This document shows positions 33,133-42,819 of a DNA stretch of 64,000 nt, piece by piece; position 1 is the first letter of the stretch; the number at the start of each line of letters is the position of its first letter. The notes beneath the pieces were generated by a model. The model ran no database searches. It saw only the letters and a program-made list of their open reading frames with translations, and was not told the origin of the DNA. This DNA comes from Oscarella lobularis (Eukaryota > Porifera > Homoscleromorpha > Homosclerophorida > Oscarellidae). The DNA lies in assembly GCF_947507565.1 (NCBI RefSeq), contig NC_089180.1, positions 2,170,001 to 2,234,000 of the forward strand, written 5' to 3'. The translations under genes and the position numbers were made by a program.

Positions 33133-33765
33133 GTATGGAATGTGTGCTAGTCTATTACGCGTGTGGAACGGTCTGGAGAAAACAAGGAGGCTAAGTGGCG
33201 TCCGTCCACTATCTTACCGTACCTCTTCCTACCAGAGTCAATGCGACGATGATACCGATCATTGCGAAGGAAGTGAAAGAGCATCTGAGATGCATCGGTT
33301 CAGGGCTGTGTACTGCCTAGGTGAACGAGAGCGAGCGCCTAAATACGAATTCAGGACCACGACTCCACGGATCTTGCCTTACGTCAGAGAGGCGACCTTT
33401 CGCCTTGTGTACTGTACACTTCGTTGACGTCAAGTCACGACAGGATGTTGTGGGGTCAGTATATTTAGATCGTCAGTATATTACATCAATGTGTCGCTGT
33501 GTCGTCTCCACGTAGGCATTCGTCACAGTGAGACGTCATTGTGTCAAACTGATCTAAAATAGATTACAGTGTAACTTCGATGACAGGGTAACTAAAATAC
33601 CAGAGTATCGGGTAACTGTGATTACAAGGTTTGATTCTTCAAACCTTGTAATCACAGTTATCACAGGAAGAAAATCGCATATAAAGAGACTTAGAGAACA
33701 ACGAATCTCTGTAGTGTAATAAGTACCTTTCTTCTGAAAACTCGCATTTCGACCCGTCGCTTCAG
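33133..33765. other. no gene recognised; contains a perfect hairpin
   Basis: Unassigned DNA with the 22-bp-stem inverted repeat described separately. Confidence 0.4.
33613..33660. repeat. perfect 22-bp inverted repeat, 4-nt loop
   Basis: TAACTGTGATTACAAGGTTT plus GA, a TTCT loop, then the exact reverse complement. The outward ends are a direct GGTAACT motif seen also at 33586. No poly-U tract or known RNA structure follows. Confidence 0.9.
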
Positions 33766-33990
33766 ATGCACCGTTTCGACTTTGCTCGTGTACACGTCCT
33801 GCTTCTCTTCCTGCTCCCTTTCAGCTCCTGTAATAAAAAAATATTATATGGTATGTGGAACGATATCGAGAATTGCGACCGACTTTTAGGAGCGATCGAT
33901 GTCGTCGTCCTGCTCTCCGCGGCCTTGCTGTGGGTCTGCAAAGTTTATTATTGTTTTAGCCGTAAAGAAAACGACGCTCCTTTGCTATGA
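33766..33990 (+). CDS. possible small membrane protein
   Basis: A 74-codon frame begins with a signal-peptide-like segment (RVHVLLLFLLPFSSC) and has a second hydrophobic stretch (IDVVVLLSAALLWVCKVYYC) near its end, then a charged tail (FSRKENDAPLL). The start follows a pyrimidine-rich CTTCAG that could be a splice acceptor. There is no recognised family. It could also be the first exon of a longer gene: a GT (GGTATGTGG) lies at 33850. Function unknown. Confidence 0.3.
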   Translation: MHRFDFARVHVLLLFLLPFSSCNKKILYGMWNDIENCDRLLGAIDVVVLLSAALLWVCKVYYCFSRKENDAPLL

Positions 33991-34017
33991 TGATCGGACT
34001 CGCGTTCGCGCTCACCT

Positions 34018-34260
34018 TCTTCTCTTTCCTTGTTGACGAAACGGCGGCTGTGGCGGCGGCTGTGGCGGTGGAGCCGTTCGCCGTTGATCCAGCTTGCTTT
34101 TGTTTGTGAAGTTCTCGAAGTTCTCTTCGAATTGCAGCTCGTTCTTCGTACGTCGTCGCTTGTTCGAGCTGGAGAACGCGAAAGAGGGAATAGGAGACGT
34201 TTCGAAGCGCTTAGGCGATGGTAAAAGAGACCCCACTTTACTTTGGCTCTACAACAGGGT
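34018..34260. other. CGGCTGTGG trinucleotide-rich stretch
   Basis: GGCGGCTGTGGCGGCGGCTG-type imperfect repeat near 34045-34075, in open frames on both strands. No gene assigned. Confidence 0.4.
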
Positions 34261-34264
34261 CAAA

Positions 34265-34360
34265 ATGAATGAATGAATGAATGAATGAATGAATGAATGA
34301 ATGAATGAATGAGAGTGAATGAATGAATGATTCGAACGAATGAATGAATGAATGAATGAT
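34265..34360. repeat. (GAAT)n microsatellite
   Basis: About 13 uninterrupted GAAT units, a short break, then more units. Confidence 0.97.
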
Positions 34361-34879
34361 ACGTAATGAAGAAGGATTAAGAACAGGCTGGACAGAACTA
34401 GTTTGCCGGAAGTTGGTCGACCAATCAGAGACCAGTCAGTAGCATTCCAACTGCTCGTCTCTGATTCGCTAACAACCATAATCTGATTAACCGTTCAATG
34501 ATTGGAATGCGGAACGGTAACGAAGTTACCTTTCCTACGCGACGGCGGTAAGTCCGAAGTCTGTCGACGAGGCTTTTCCCACCCTCCTTCCCTTGCTGCT
34601 CGGGGGGCCGCACCCGCTTCTCCGTCCTTCGGACGTGACTCGCCGCTTGGGGGGCTCGGATTCGGCTTGGGCTAGAATCGAACCGACGTGATCAGCGGGG
34701 AGCCGGGCGGGAACACTCTCCCCTAGCGCGCGTTAGGCCCACTCAATGAAGTCGCGCAGCGAGGCATGCGCGGCTGCACGTTTTTTTTTCTCTGTCTCTC
34801 AACAACGCACTTCGGTGTTTTCGCTCTTCTTTCTTTTCGATGAACAATCGGCGACGATCCCCCCGCCCCTGGCCCAAGA

Positions 34880-35230
34880 GGGAGAGCGGACCCAACCATC
34901 ATGGTCGATGGGTAACGCCGAATTCTCGCAGCTCCTAACGCTTGCTGCTGCCACCGGCGCGGCGCGGGCCTTGGCACAGCAAGTGGCGATCGGCCCGACG
35001 CAACCGGCTGCGCCAACCCGCGACGGAACGCTTGCACAGCGGGCGGAAACGGACGTCGGACAGAATACAGGTCGGCAAGTGGAGCGAGATCGCGCTCCCC
35101 AGCAAAATCGTGTCGGCGCTCGACGAGCTGGCGGAATCCGAACCCCGCTGGACGTCGGACAGTTGGAGAAGGCTCGTCGGCGCTATTTGAGCAATGGGGC
35201 TGGCGAGCGGCACAAGGAAGGCTTACTCCG
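34880..35230 (+). pseudogene. internally deleted DIRS-like fragment
   Basis: MGNAEFSQLLTLAAATGAAR resembles the gag start of the 57-kb DIRS element (MGQPELKMLLTAAVAAGA). About 150 bp on, IVSALDELAESEPRW and then LEKARRRYLSNG match the start of that element's tyrosine recombinase (ILAALDKLATADPVW; LEVARRRYMNHG). The whole RT-RNase H middle is missing. It is cut at about 35232 by a gypsy fragment. Confidence 0.7.
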
Positions 35231-35232
35231 CA

Positions 35233-35840
35233 GGACAACGCCGTTACCAGGCGACTGGGCAACACCTATCGTGGCGCCGCCCAAATCAGATGGGGCCGTG
35301 AGAGTATGTGGAGATTTTAAAGTGACAGTGAATCCGGTGCTAGACATTGACGACTACCCACTACCCAAGATTGAAGAGATATTCGCTAATTTAAATGGTG
35401 GCACAACGTTCAGCGTTCTTGACCTAATTAAAGAGTGGGTATTTACAAATGGAACTGGACGAAGGATCTAGGAAATTTATGACCATCACGACACACAAAG
35501 GCCTATATGAATACCAACGGCTGCCGTTTGGGGTAGCATCTGCCCCGGCGATTTGGCAACGCGCTATGGACCAGGTACTCCAAGGGTTACCTAACGTTCA
35601 ATGCTACTTGGATGACATAATAGTTTCGGGAAAGACAGTCGATGATCACTTGCAATCGCTTAATGCGGTTTTGGATCGATTACAGTATCATGGGTTGCGT
35701 GTAAATCGAGCAAAATGCCGTTTCTTGTTACCCTCGGTGGAATACTGCGGTCATGTTATTAGCGCCGACGGGTTGCAACAATCACCAAAAAACCTGGCTG
35801 TCCAAGAGATGCCGCCTCCGGCGAATGTTACACAACTGCG
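35233..35840 (+). pseudogene. gypsy reverse transcriptase fragment
   Basis: DWATPIVAPPKSDGAVRVCG, DDYPLPKIEEIFANLNGG and TTFSVLDL are followed by a frameshift near 35425. From about 35440: YLQMELDEGS, YQRLPFGVASAPAIWQRAMD, VQCYLDDIIVSG (catalytic YLDD intact) and VEYCGHVISADG. It ends at about 35837, where DNA switches to minus-strand Helitron helicase. It has no RNase H or integrase and is a third gypsy lineage in the window. Confidence 0.9.
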
Positions 35841-36485
35841 GTCGCCCAAAGAAGCTTAGAGGATTTTAGTGAAGCGCTTATTTCGTCGGCTCTAGTTCCT
35901 CGGGGTATAATAGGCAGTGTTTGGCAAAAGTCTCCCGCTAGGACCAATAGCTTACCTCCCATGAGGAGATCGTTGTTAAGCAAATCTTGTAAAGTAGTGT
36001 TTAGTTCTTCAAAGGCGTTTTTGTGGGACATTGTGCATTCGTCCCACACAATGACTTTCGCGCGCCTGAGGAGTTCAGCTCGGGATGTACGTTTGCTAAT
36101 GTTGCACGTCGGATTTTCAATATTATTTAGGTCGAGGGGGAGTTTAAAATGTAGAATGGGCTGTTTTACCACCCGTTAGTAATGTAGCAGCAATTCCTGA
36201 AGAGGCGACGGCAATCGCTATTTGACGCTGTGCGCGAATATGAGCAAGAAAGAGATTGAGCAAAAAGGTCTTTCCTGTTCCTCCGGGAGCATCGAGAAAT
36301 ATAATGATTCCTGTAGGACTTTGTGCGAGTTGCGAAAGACGTTCAAACGCGTGTCGTTGATCGGAAGAGAGCATAGGTATTCTTTGTTTTATTGTTTGCT
36401 GCAGTGACTCTATGTCGTAAGAGTACTCGATTGCTATTTCTCTAGGCAGGTCGTCTATGGTCGGTTGTGATCTCTCGGGTGCTGG
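35838..36485 (-). pseudogene. Helitron helicase fragment (minus strand)
   Basis: [40 protein letters not shown] (Walker A), [20 protein letters not shown], a frameshift near 36160, then KVIVWDECTMSHKNAFEELN, VLAGDFCQTLPIIPRG and ADEISASLKSSKLLW. It ends abruptly at 35838 against the gypsy fragment and begins at the minisatellite. It is the same subfamily as Helitrons B and C but in the opposite orientation. Confidence 0.9.
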
Positions 36486-36487
36486 TA

Positions 36488-37012
36488 TATATGCAGAGAT
36501 ACATACGCTGCAAGCAGGGAATGGTACACTGTGAATTGCACTATGCACAGTATGCAGTAAACTCAGGGGTAAAACGTGCATCAGGGACACATACCCTGCA
36601 AGCAGGGCATGGTACCCTGCGAATTGCACTATGCGGTAAACTCAGGGGGAAAACATGCATCAGGGATACATACCCTGCAAGCAGGGCATGGTACACTGTG
36701 AATTGCACTATGCGGTATTAAACTCAGGCGAAAAACATGCATCAGGGATACATACCCTGCAAGCAGGGAATGGTACACTGTGAATTGCACTAAGCACAGT
36801 ATGAGGAAACTCAGGGGGAAAACGTGCATCAGGGATACATACCCTGCAAGCAGGAAGTGGTACAGTGTCAATTGCACAAAAACATGCATCAGTGATACGT
36901 ACTCTGCAAGCAGGGAATGGTACACTGCGAATTCCACTATGCGGTAAACTTAATTAACTCAGGGGGGAAACATGCATCAGGGATACACGTATTGCAAGGG
37001 CAGGGCACTCTA
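36488..37012. repeat. minisatellite of ~70-95-bp units with internal hairpin
   Basis: About seven copies of a unit built around CATCAGGGATACATACCCTG, then CAAGCAGGGCATGGTACAC, TGTGAATTGCACTATGCGG and AAACTCAGGGGGAAAA. CCCTGC-AA-GCAGGG forms a small palindrome in each. It separates the minus-strand helicase fragment from Helitron B. Confidence 0.92.
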
Positions 37013-37328
37013 CCAGGAGTTGCTGGAACCTCGCAGCGAGGTCGCTTTCGCGCGGAAGAAGCCATGGAAAAACGGAAAGACAAAGGAAGATGGCGGCGGA
37101 GAAAATATGCATAGCGCACTCTAAGGCGATTCGAATTGGGGTGAAACGCGACTTCACGGCGGCGATTGCTCGATTCGGACCGGTAGAGAACCCGCGCGAG
37201 ACGTCGCGTTTGGAATTCCGGCGCGATCGGCGGCTCGGAAAAGCGACGGCGGAGGAGGATCCGCGGCGGGGTTCCCGACGATCGCGCGTTCAATCGATCG
37301 CGCGGAAGGGCGTTCGAAGCGCAGCGGC
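37013..37328. other. GC-rich spacer, no gene recognised
   Basis: CpG-rich DNA with an Arg-rich open frame (37090-37368, +) of unknown meaning, placed between minisatellite units. Confidence 0.4.
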
Positions 37329-37375
37329 GCCAGGGATACATACCCTGCAAGCAGGGCATGGTACTTAGTGAATTG
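37329..37375. repeat. isolated minisatellite unit at the Helitron B edge
   Basis: CCAGGGATACATACCCTGCA and CAGGGCATGGTAC recur here once, immediately before Helitron coding sequence resumes. Confidence 0.85.
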
Positions 37376-40013
37376 CAACAATCGCCAAGCACATGATCCA
37401 CGGACCTTGCGGCCGACTCCTTGCATGAAAGACGGCCAATGCACCAAACACTATCCAAGAGAGTTTTTGCGCGAGACCATCACATCACTCAACGGTTATC
37501 CCCTATACCGACGCCGATCTCCAGAAGACGGTGGAGTAGAAACGACAATAGGCAGATTTCACGTTGACAACAGGTGGGTCGTTCCCTACAGTCCATTTCT
37601 ATCTCGCACTTTCGACTGCCACGTGAACGTCGAATACTGCAGGTCCATTTGCGCCCTGAAATACCTAATGGCCTACTTGAACAAAGGCAAAGACAAAGCT
37701 GTCGTCGGCTTGGCAAATCAGCACAGAAACGACGAAATCCTGCGCTACCAAATAGCGAGATACATTAGTACAAACGAAGGCTTCTGGCGCATGTTGCAAT
37801 TTCCTATTCACGACCACTTTCCAGCAGTCGAACAACTTCAGGTCCACTTGGAAAACGGTCAGAGAACGCTGTTCAACGTTGAGAACGCCCCGGACCGTGC
37901 AGCAGAACCTCCTGCTACGACGTTGACAGGTTTCTTCCAACTCTGCGCTTCCGACGATTTTGCCAAAACTCTACTGTACATCGACGTTCCACGATACTAC
38001 AGATGGGTGAAGAAAAAGTGGCAGAGAAGAATACAAGGTCACCTCGTGCCCGAAACTGACGGCATCAGAAAGTCAACAACTTTAGGGCGCATTTACACGA
38101 TTCATCCCAAAAACACCGAATGCTATCTTTTGCGACTTCTTTTGCTTCACGTTCGAGGACCGACGTCTTTTGCAGACTTACGAACAGTAGATGGCACCGT
38201 TTTTGAAACCTACGCCGAAGCGTGTCGGGAACGCGGACTTTTGGCTGACGATCAGCATTGCACTCACGGAAGCCATGCACGGTCACCGATCGTCCTTACA
38301 AAATTCGCGACATGTTTGCCATCATGCTTCACATGTGCGAAATTTCCGATCCTCTTCGTCTATGGGAACAACACAAAGAAGCGATGGCCCCAGATTTCCT
38401 CCGAACTCTTCGCAGACGCGCAAACGACGACACGCTACCGTACACTGACGCAATTTTCAACCGAGCTCTACTTTGCATCGAGAACAAGCTCCTTTCGTTT
38501 CTTGGAGGAAAACCTCTTAGCGATTATCATTTGCCCAGTCCTGATCGCTCTTCTGAACAAGACGACAGCCTTCCTAGAGAAATTGCTGCTGAATACTCCT
38601 ATAACAACGCTGAAATGCAGGAACGACTCACAAGAAACGAACTCTCACTCACCGAAGAGCAAAGACACATTTACGAAGAATTACTTGCCTACGCCGCTCG
38701 AGGTCCCGACGATTCTATCATTTTCCTCGATGCGCCAGGAGGAACAGGAAAAACCTATTTACTCAATCTTTTCCTAGATAAGATACGATCACAAGGGGAA
38801 ATCGCTCTCGCAGTCGCCTCTTCGGGAATCGCAGCAACTCTCCTCACTGGCGGCAAGACGGCCCACTCTGTTTTTAAACTTCCCTTAGACATCAGTCGTT
38901 ACGAGCGTCCCACTTGCACCATTCAGAAGAACACTGCGCGATCGCGACTTCTCTCCCTCGCCAAAGTCGTAGTGTGGGACGAATGCACCATGGCCCACAA
39001 GAAAGCGCTCGAAGCATTAGACAGATCCCTTCGTGATATTCGCAACAACGAAACGCTCATGGGCGGTCTGCCTCTAATACTGGCCGGAGACTTTAGACAA
39101 ACGCTGCCTGTCATAGCAAAAGGAACCAAGGCCGACGAGATAGGCGCATGCCTCAAATACTCGCGCTCCATTTGGCCTAAAGTTCGAACCATGCGTTTGA
39201 CAACGAACATGAGAGTCCATCTGTATGGAGACCGCGAGTCAGGCTCTTATGAACAGTTACTCCTGCAAATCGGCAATGGAACGATTCCCACCGACCCTAA
39301 AGACGGTCTCATCAACGTATACCTTGCGGCACAGTCGTCCAATCACCAAACGAACTCATACAAGCCGTTTTTCCTCAACTTCACGAGCGATACAAAGACA
39401 CCGCCTGGCTTGGCGAACGCGCCATTCTCGCTCCTCGAAATGACGCCGTCAATCAAATAAACGACACTATGCTCCAGCTCATACCAGACAACGAAAAGGT
39501 TTATCTCGCCGTTGATACGACTATGGAACCAGACGATGCAGTCAACTATCCAACCGAAGTTCTTAATTCCCTAAATCCCCCGGTCTTCCTGCGTACACTT
39601 TAGCTCTAAAAGTCGGTGCTCCTATTATGCTCCTGCGAAACATCGACGCCCCGAAACTGTGCAACGGAACGAAGTTGACCGTTACGCGACTCTGCCCCAA
39701 CGTTATAGAGGCGACAATTTGCAATAGACAGTACGCAGGCGAAAGTGTATTTATTCCGCGCATTCCCCTAATTCCGTCCGATTCCACCGTTCCGTTCAAG
39801 AGACTGCAGTTTCCCGTCAGGCTGTCCTTCGCAATGACCATAAACAAGTCGCAGGGACAGACATTAAAGACGGTAGGTCTCAGTCTTCAGACAAAATGCT
39901 TTGCTCACGGCCAATTTTACGTGGCCTGCTCGCGTGTAAGTTCTCCTACTAATTTGTACGTCCTGACAGAATCACCCAAAACAGCAAACGTAGTCTATCA
40001 CGAAGTGCTTTAG
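37376..40013 (+). pseudogene. Helitron B Rep (part) and helicase
   Basis: A long open frame (37368-38777) starts in the Rep Cys-rich segment (CMKDGQCTKHYPREF) and carries ALKYLMAYLNKGKD (paired tyrosines), YQIARYISTNEGFWR, ENGQRTLFNVENAPDRAAEP and IYTIHPKNTECYLLRLLLLH. After a frameshift near 38255 the second frame has [20 protein letters not shown] (Walker A), VVVWDECTMAHKKALEALD (Walker B), LILAGDFRQTLPVIAKGTKA and TMRLTTNMRVHL. Another shift near 39340 and one near 39600 precede [15 protein letters not shown] and [17 protein letters not shown], ending at 40013. The HUH motif is missing with the 5' part. It cannot move itself, but its end sequences might be mobilised in trans. Confidence 0.92.
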
Positions 40014-40177
40014 CCCGACGTACCTTCCCCCTTCCCTAACCCCAACCTACGTACCTTATCCTACGCCTCGAAAGAGGCCAACATTTTTGGGCCACGTGGC
40101 GTACGGACCTCCCCGTGGTGTGGCCTGGGTAACGCCGACACGTACGCCATTAAGTAAGCAATCAATTTAAAACCGAA

Positions 40178-40204
40178 CCCGGGCGAAGCCGGGTATTCAG
40201 CTAG
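40178..40204 (+). other. Helitron 3' terminus (hairpin + CTAG)
   Basis: A six-base-pair stem, then ATTCAGCTAG with T as the next host base. Helitrons typically end in CTRR after a short hairpin and insert between A and T. Confidence 0.9.
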
Positions 40205-40822
40205 TCTCCACCGGCAGGGCGGACTTTCAAAGGCGCATGATCAAGCATCAATGAATAGTAGCCAATAATAGTTTATCTGTTTGCGCATGCACGAGTCCCT
40301 ACCAATTAGGTTATTGCTACGTTTTCCCTGATGACTATGTCTCACAAAATGGCTTTGGATAAGGTCAATACGCAATGGATAAGCTTTAGGAACAAAGCTT
40401 CGATTTAAGGTCCGACGAATTTTTAATTAGGGGGGGACAGTTTTCGAGGAGAGCGTGTTGAAATTTTTGAACGCGCATTAAAGCAAAATTTTGTGCAAAT
40501 CCCCACTCAGACATAAGCATTAGGGTGTTATAAATCCATGGCAATGTTAGGAGAGGCGCTAAATATTTTCGCTTTTTATTTATTTGGTCTCATGTTGCAG
40601 CTGTCGACCATCCGCGCGCAATTTTTGCCTTTGTGCGGGTAGTTTCTCTACCTCAAACGCATGTGCGATCGGGAGATTACTAAAAGATCTAATAGTTTTG
40701 AGCGAAATAGTTTTCGTTATGCAGATCGGTAATCGCATTTTACAGGACTTCCCCCCTGCGTATTCGCAGACGTAGTCCGTCAGCGAATTGTTGCGCATCC
40801 CTTCTACAGTAGTCTTACATCA
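40205..40822. other. no gene recognised
   Basis: Unassigned DNA between the Helitron B end and the foldback element. Confidence 0.45.
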
Positions 40823-41886
40823 TAGATATTAGAGAGAGAGGGATTGGCAACTCCCGTTTGTCACGTGACTTTTCGTATGGTAGTTACGTTTGTACCCGTA
40901 TGCGATCGAGGAAACCACGGCAAAATAGGAGATAAAATAGGAAGAAGTGCTTCCCACGTTACTGGAAGTGTACTAAGGAATAGAAACATTGGCCGCCATG
41001 CAGTTTTCTGTCGCTAGAGCCGGTAGAATCGATCCGAGAGCACGCGATCATCTGCGACAGGGTTGCCTCCCTCCCGATCCAATTTTCGGGGTTCTCGGCC
41101 TAACCATCTTATGCCTATATAGTTTCTACATGCGGTAGGCGTATTTTTTACCAAATCGAAGAACGCTTCGATGTAGGAGCTCCTTTTTTGTGCGTAGGAG
41201 GTGCCTCAACTGTGACAGGGTTGCGAATTCCTGTGTAGTAGCTAGCGTCCATCACTGTTTTGGAGTGTGTTTAGCAGGGATTCTTACATGCGGTAGGCAT
41301 AATTGTTTTTCGGCAGGCCTCGTGGATCTCCTCAACGTTATATCCAAACTTTAGAGTTTCAGTCATTTCTGTACTCTGCAGCAAACAATTATGCCTACAG
41401 CATGTAAGAATCCCTGCTAAACACACTCCAAAACACTGATGGACGCTAGCTACTACACAGGAAGTCGCAACCCTGTCACTTCTTCTAGTATCCGTGCCCT
41501 GTCGCAGTTGAGGCACCTCCTACGCACAAAAAAGGAGCTCCTACATCGAAGCGTTCTTCGATTTGGTAAAAAATACGCCTACCGCATGTAGAAACTATAT
41601 AGGCATAAGATGGTTAGGCCGAGAACCCCGAAAATTGGATCGAGAGGGAGGCAACCCTGTCGCAGATGATCACGAGATGATCGCGTACACAGGCTCTAGG
41701 GACAGAAAACTGCATGGCGGCCACTGTTTCTATTCCTTAGTACACTTCCAGTAACGTGGGAAGCACTTCTTCCTATTTTATCTCCTATTTTGCCGTGGTT
41801 TCCTCGAACGCTTACGGGTACAAACGTAAATAGGGTCACGAAAAGTCACGTGACAAACGGGAGTTGCCAATCACTAATATCTATGC
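40823..41886. mobile_element. 1064-bp foldback element, 8-bp target duplication
   Basis: Arms of roughly 470-490 bp (40823-41300 and 41395-41886) are near-perfect reverse complements, with a loop of about 95 bp. The 8-bp TTACATCA flanks both sides (40815-40822, 41887-41894). No coding capacity. An 8-bp duplication is typical of hAT and P superfamily elements (inference). The right end lies 17 bp before the bHLH start codon. Confidence 0.88.
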
Positions 41887-41903
41887 TTACATCACAGGCT
41901 AAC

Positions 41904-42425
41904 ATGAGTGGACGTCACGCGAACGGTGATACCGGATCGCTTTCCCCTAGAACGGACACGTCGATCGACGCGACGGCCTCGCTATGCTCGTCGAAGCGCA
42001 AGGCGAAGCGTGCCGAACGACGCGGAATGCCGTCGTCGCTGACGGCGAATGATCGCGAGCGCGATCGCAGGCATTCGACGATCAAGGCGTTCAAGACGCT
42101 GAAGAATTCGCTTCCCTTCATACCGCCTGATACAAAATTGTCGAAAATTCGCACGCTACGCTACGCCATCAGGTACATCTCTCATCTCAGCCAGGAACTC
42201 GGCATCGACGTCGTTGTCGCCGATGCGGCCACCGAAGCGACGAAACGGCCGTTGCCCTGCGATGGGAAGGTCGGATTCGGCGGCGTTGCGACGACGCCCT
42301 ATGCCATGCCCTATGCCTATCACACCGCTCCGCGATTCCGGGTGTCTGGCAGCGATCAGTTTCCGGCCTCGTACGCGCAGCCCGGGAATTTTCCCGCGAT
42401 ACATCAAGTCGTGCATCACTGCTGA
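41904..42425 (+). CDS. group A bHLH transcription factor
   Basis: A 173-residue single-exon frame. After a Ser/Thr-rich leader and basic stretch (KRKAKRAERRG), residues about 46-62 (LTANDRERDRRHSTIKAF) form the DNA-contacting basic region with the E-R of E-box binders. About 62-100 are helix 1 (FKTLKNSLPFIPPD), loop and helix 2 (TKLSKIRTLRYAIRYISHLS). KLSKIxTLRxAxxYI is diagnostic of group A factors (atonal, twist, hand and Mesp-like). I cannot assign the subfamily. The C-terminus is Ala/Pro/Tyr-rich. Such factors dimerise and control cell-type genes. An in-frame ATG at 41883, within the foldback element's end, would add seven residues; the 41904 ATG is preferred. There may be an upstream noncoding exon (CACAG at 41892-41896). 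Confidence 0.85.
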   Translation: MSGRHANGDTGSLSPRTDTSIDATASLCSSKRKAKRAERRGMPSSLTANDRERDRRHSTIKAFKTLKNSLPFIPPDTKLSKIRTLRYAIRYISHLSQELGIDVVVADAATEATKRPLPCDGKVGFGGVATTPYAMPYAYHTAPRFRVSGSDQFPASYAQPGNFPAIHQVVHHC

Positions 42426-42635
42426 TCGCTCTCGTGTTACCCCGGGCCCGCGCACGAAGCGACTTTTCTTTTCAGTCAGCAGGCTGCAGCTATTTTCGAT
42501 TTTTGAGTTGTTGGTGTAGATGTATCGAGCTAATTGAGTTAAGCTGTCCTAAGGCGGCCAAAGATCGGCAAGATGGCGCAGTCCAGTCCTAATTCTTAGC
42601 GCGCGCTCGGACCCTTAGCGTCTTTTGAGTATAGA
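42426..42635. other. bHLH 3' flank
   Basis: Probable 3' UTR and short spacer. No clear AATAAA was found close to the stop. Confidence 0.4.
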
Positions 42636-42662
42636 CTAGCTGACTACCCGGCTTCGCCCGGG
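42636..42662 (-). mobile_element. solitary Helitron 3' end in inverse orientation
   Basis: On the minus strand this reads ACCCGGGCGAAGCCGGGT, AGTCAG, CTAG, T, almost identical to the Helitron B terminus. The element it belonged to would extend rightward, where plus-strand Helitron C begins within about 180 bp, so only its last part is left. Confidence 0.85.
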
Positions 42663-42819
42663 TCTGTTCTCCCAGTTTTCTGTTCTGGTGTGGTTATTTG
42701 CTAGACACGTGAAAAGTTGACATTTCCGGCGTTACTTCCGGTAATAGTTGGTGTTACTTCCGGTTGTCACTACAAGTCGTTAGTACAGGCACCTTTTCGG
42801 TCTTTGTGAACCCGTTCTT

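Larger units (their letters stand above)
37376..40204 (+). mobile_element. Helitron B, 5'-truncated, with intact 3' end
   Basis: It begins in the Rep domain right after the minisatellite unit and runs through the helicase to a canonical Helitron 3' terminus: ACCCGG-GCGAAG-CCGGGT hairpin (40178-40195), ATTCAG and CTAG (40201-40204), followed by T. The 3' region also shares CCAACATTTTTGGGCCACGT and GTGTGGCCTGGGTAACGCCG with Helitron C. Confidence 0.92.

Noticed and set aside
36488-37012. CRISPR-like array
   Set aside because: Units are 70-95 bp, degenerate and without unique spacers, in clearly eukaryotic transposon-rich DNA.
42156-42455. Minus-strand frame opposite the bHLH gene
   Set aside because: Shadow of a GC-rich coding region; no motif.
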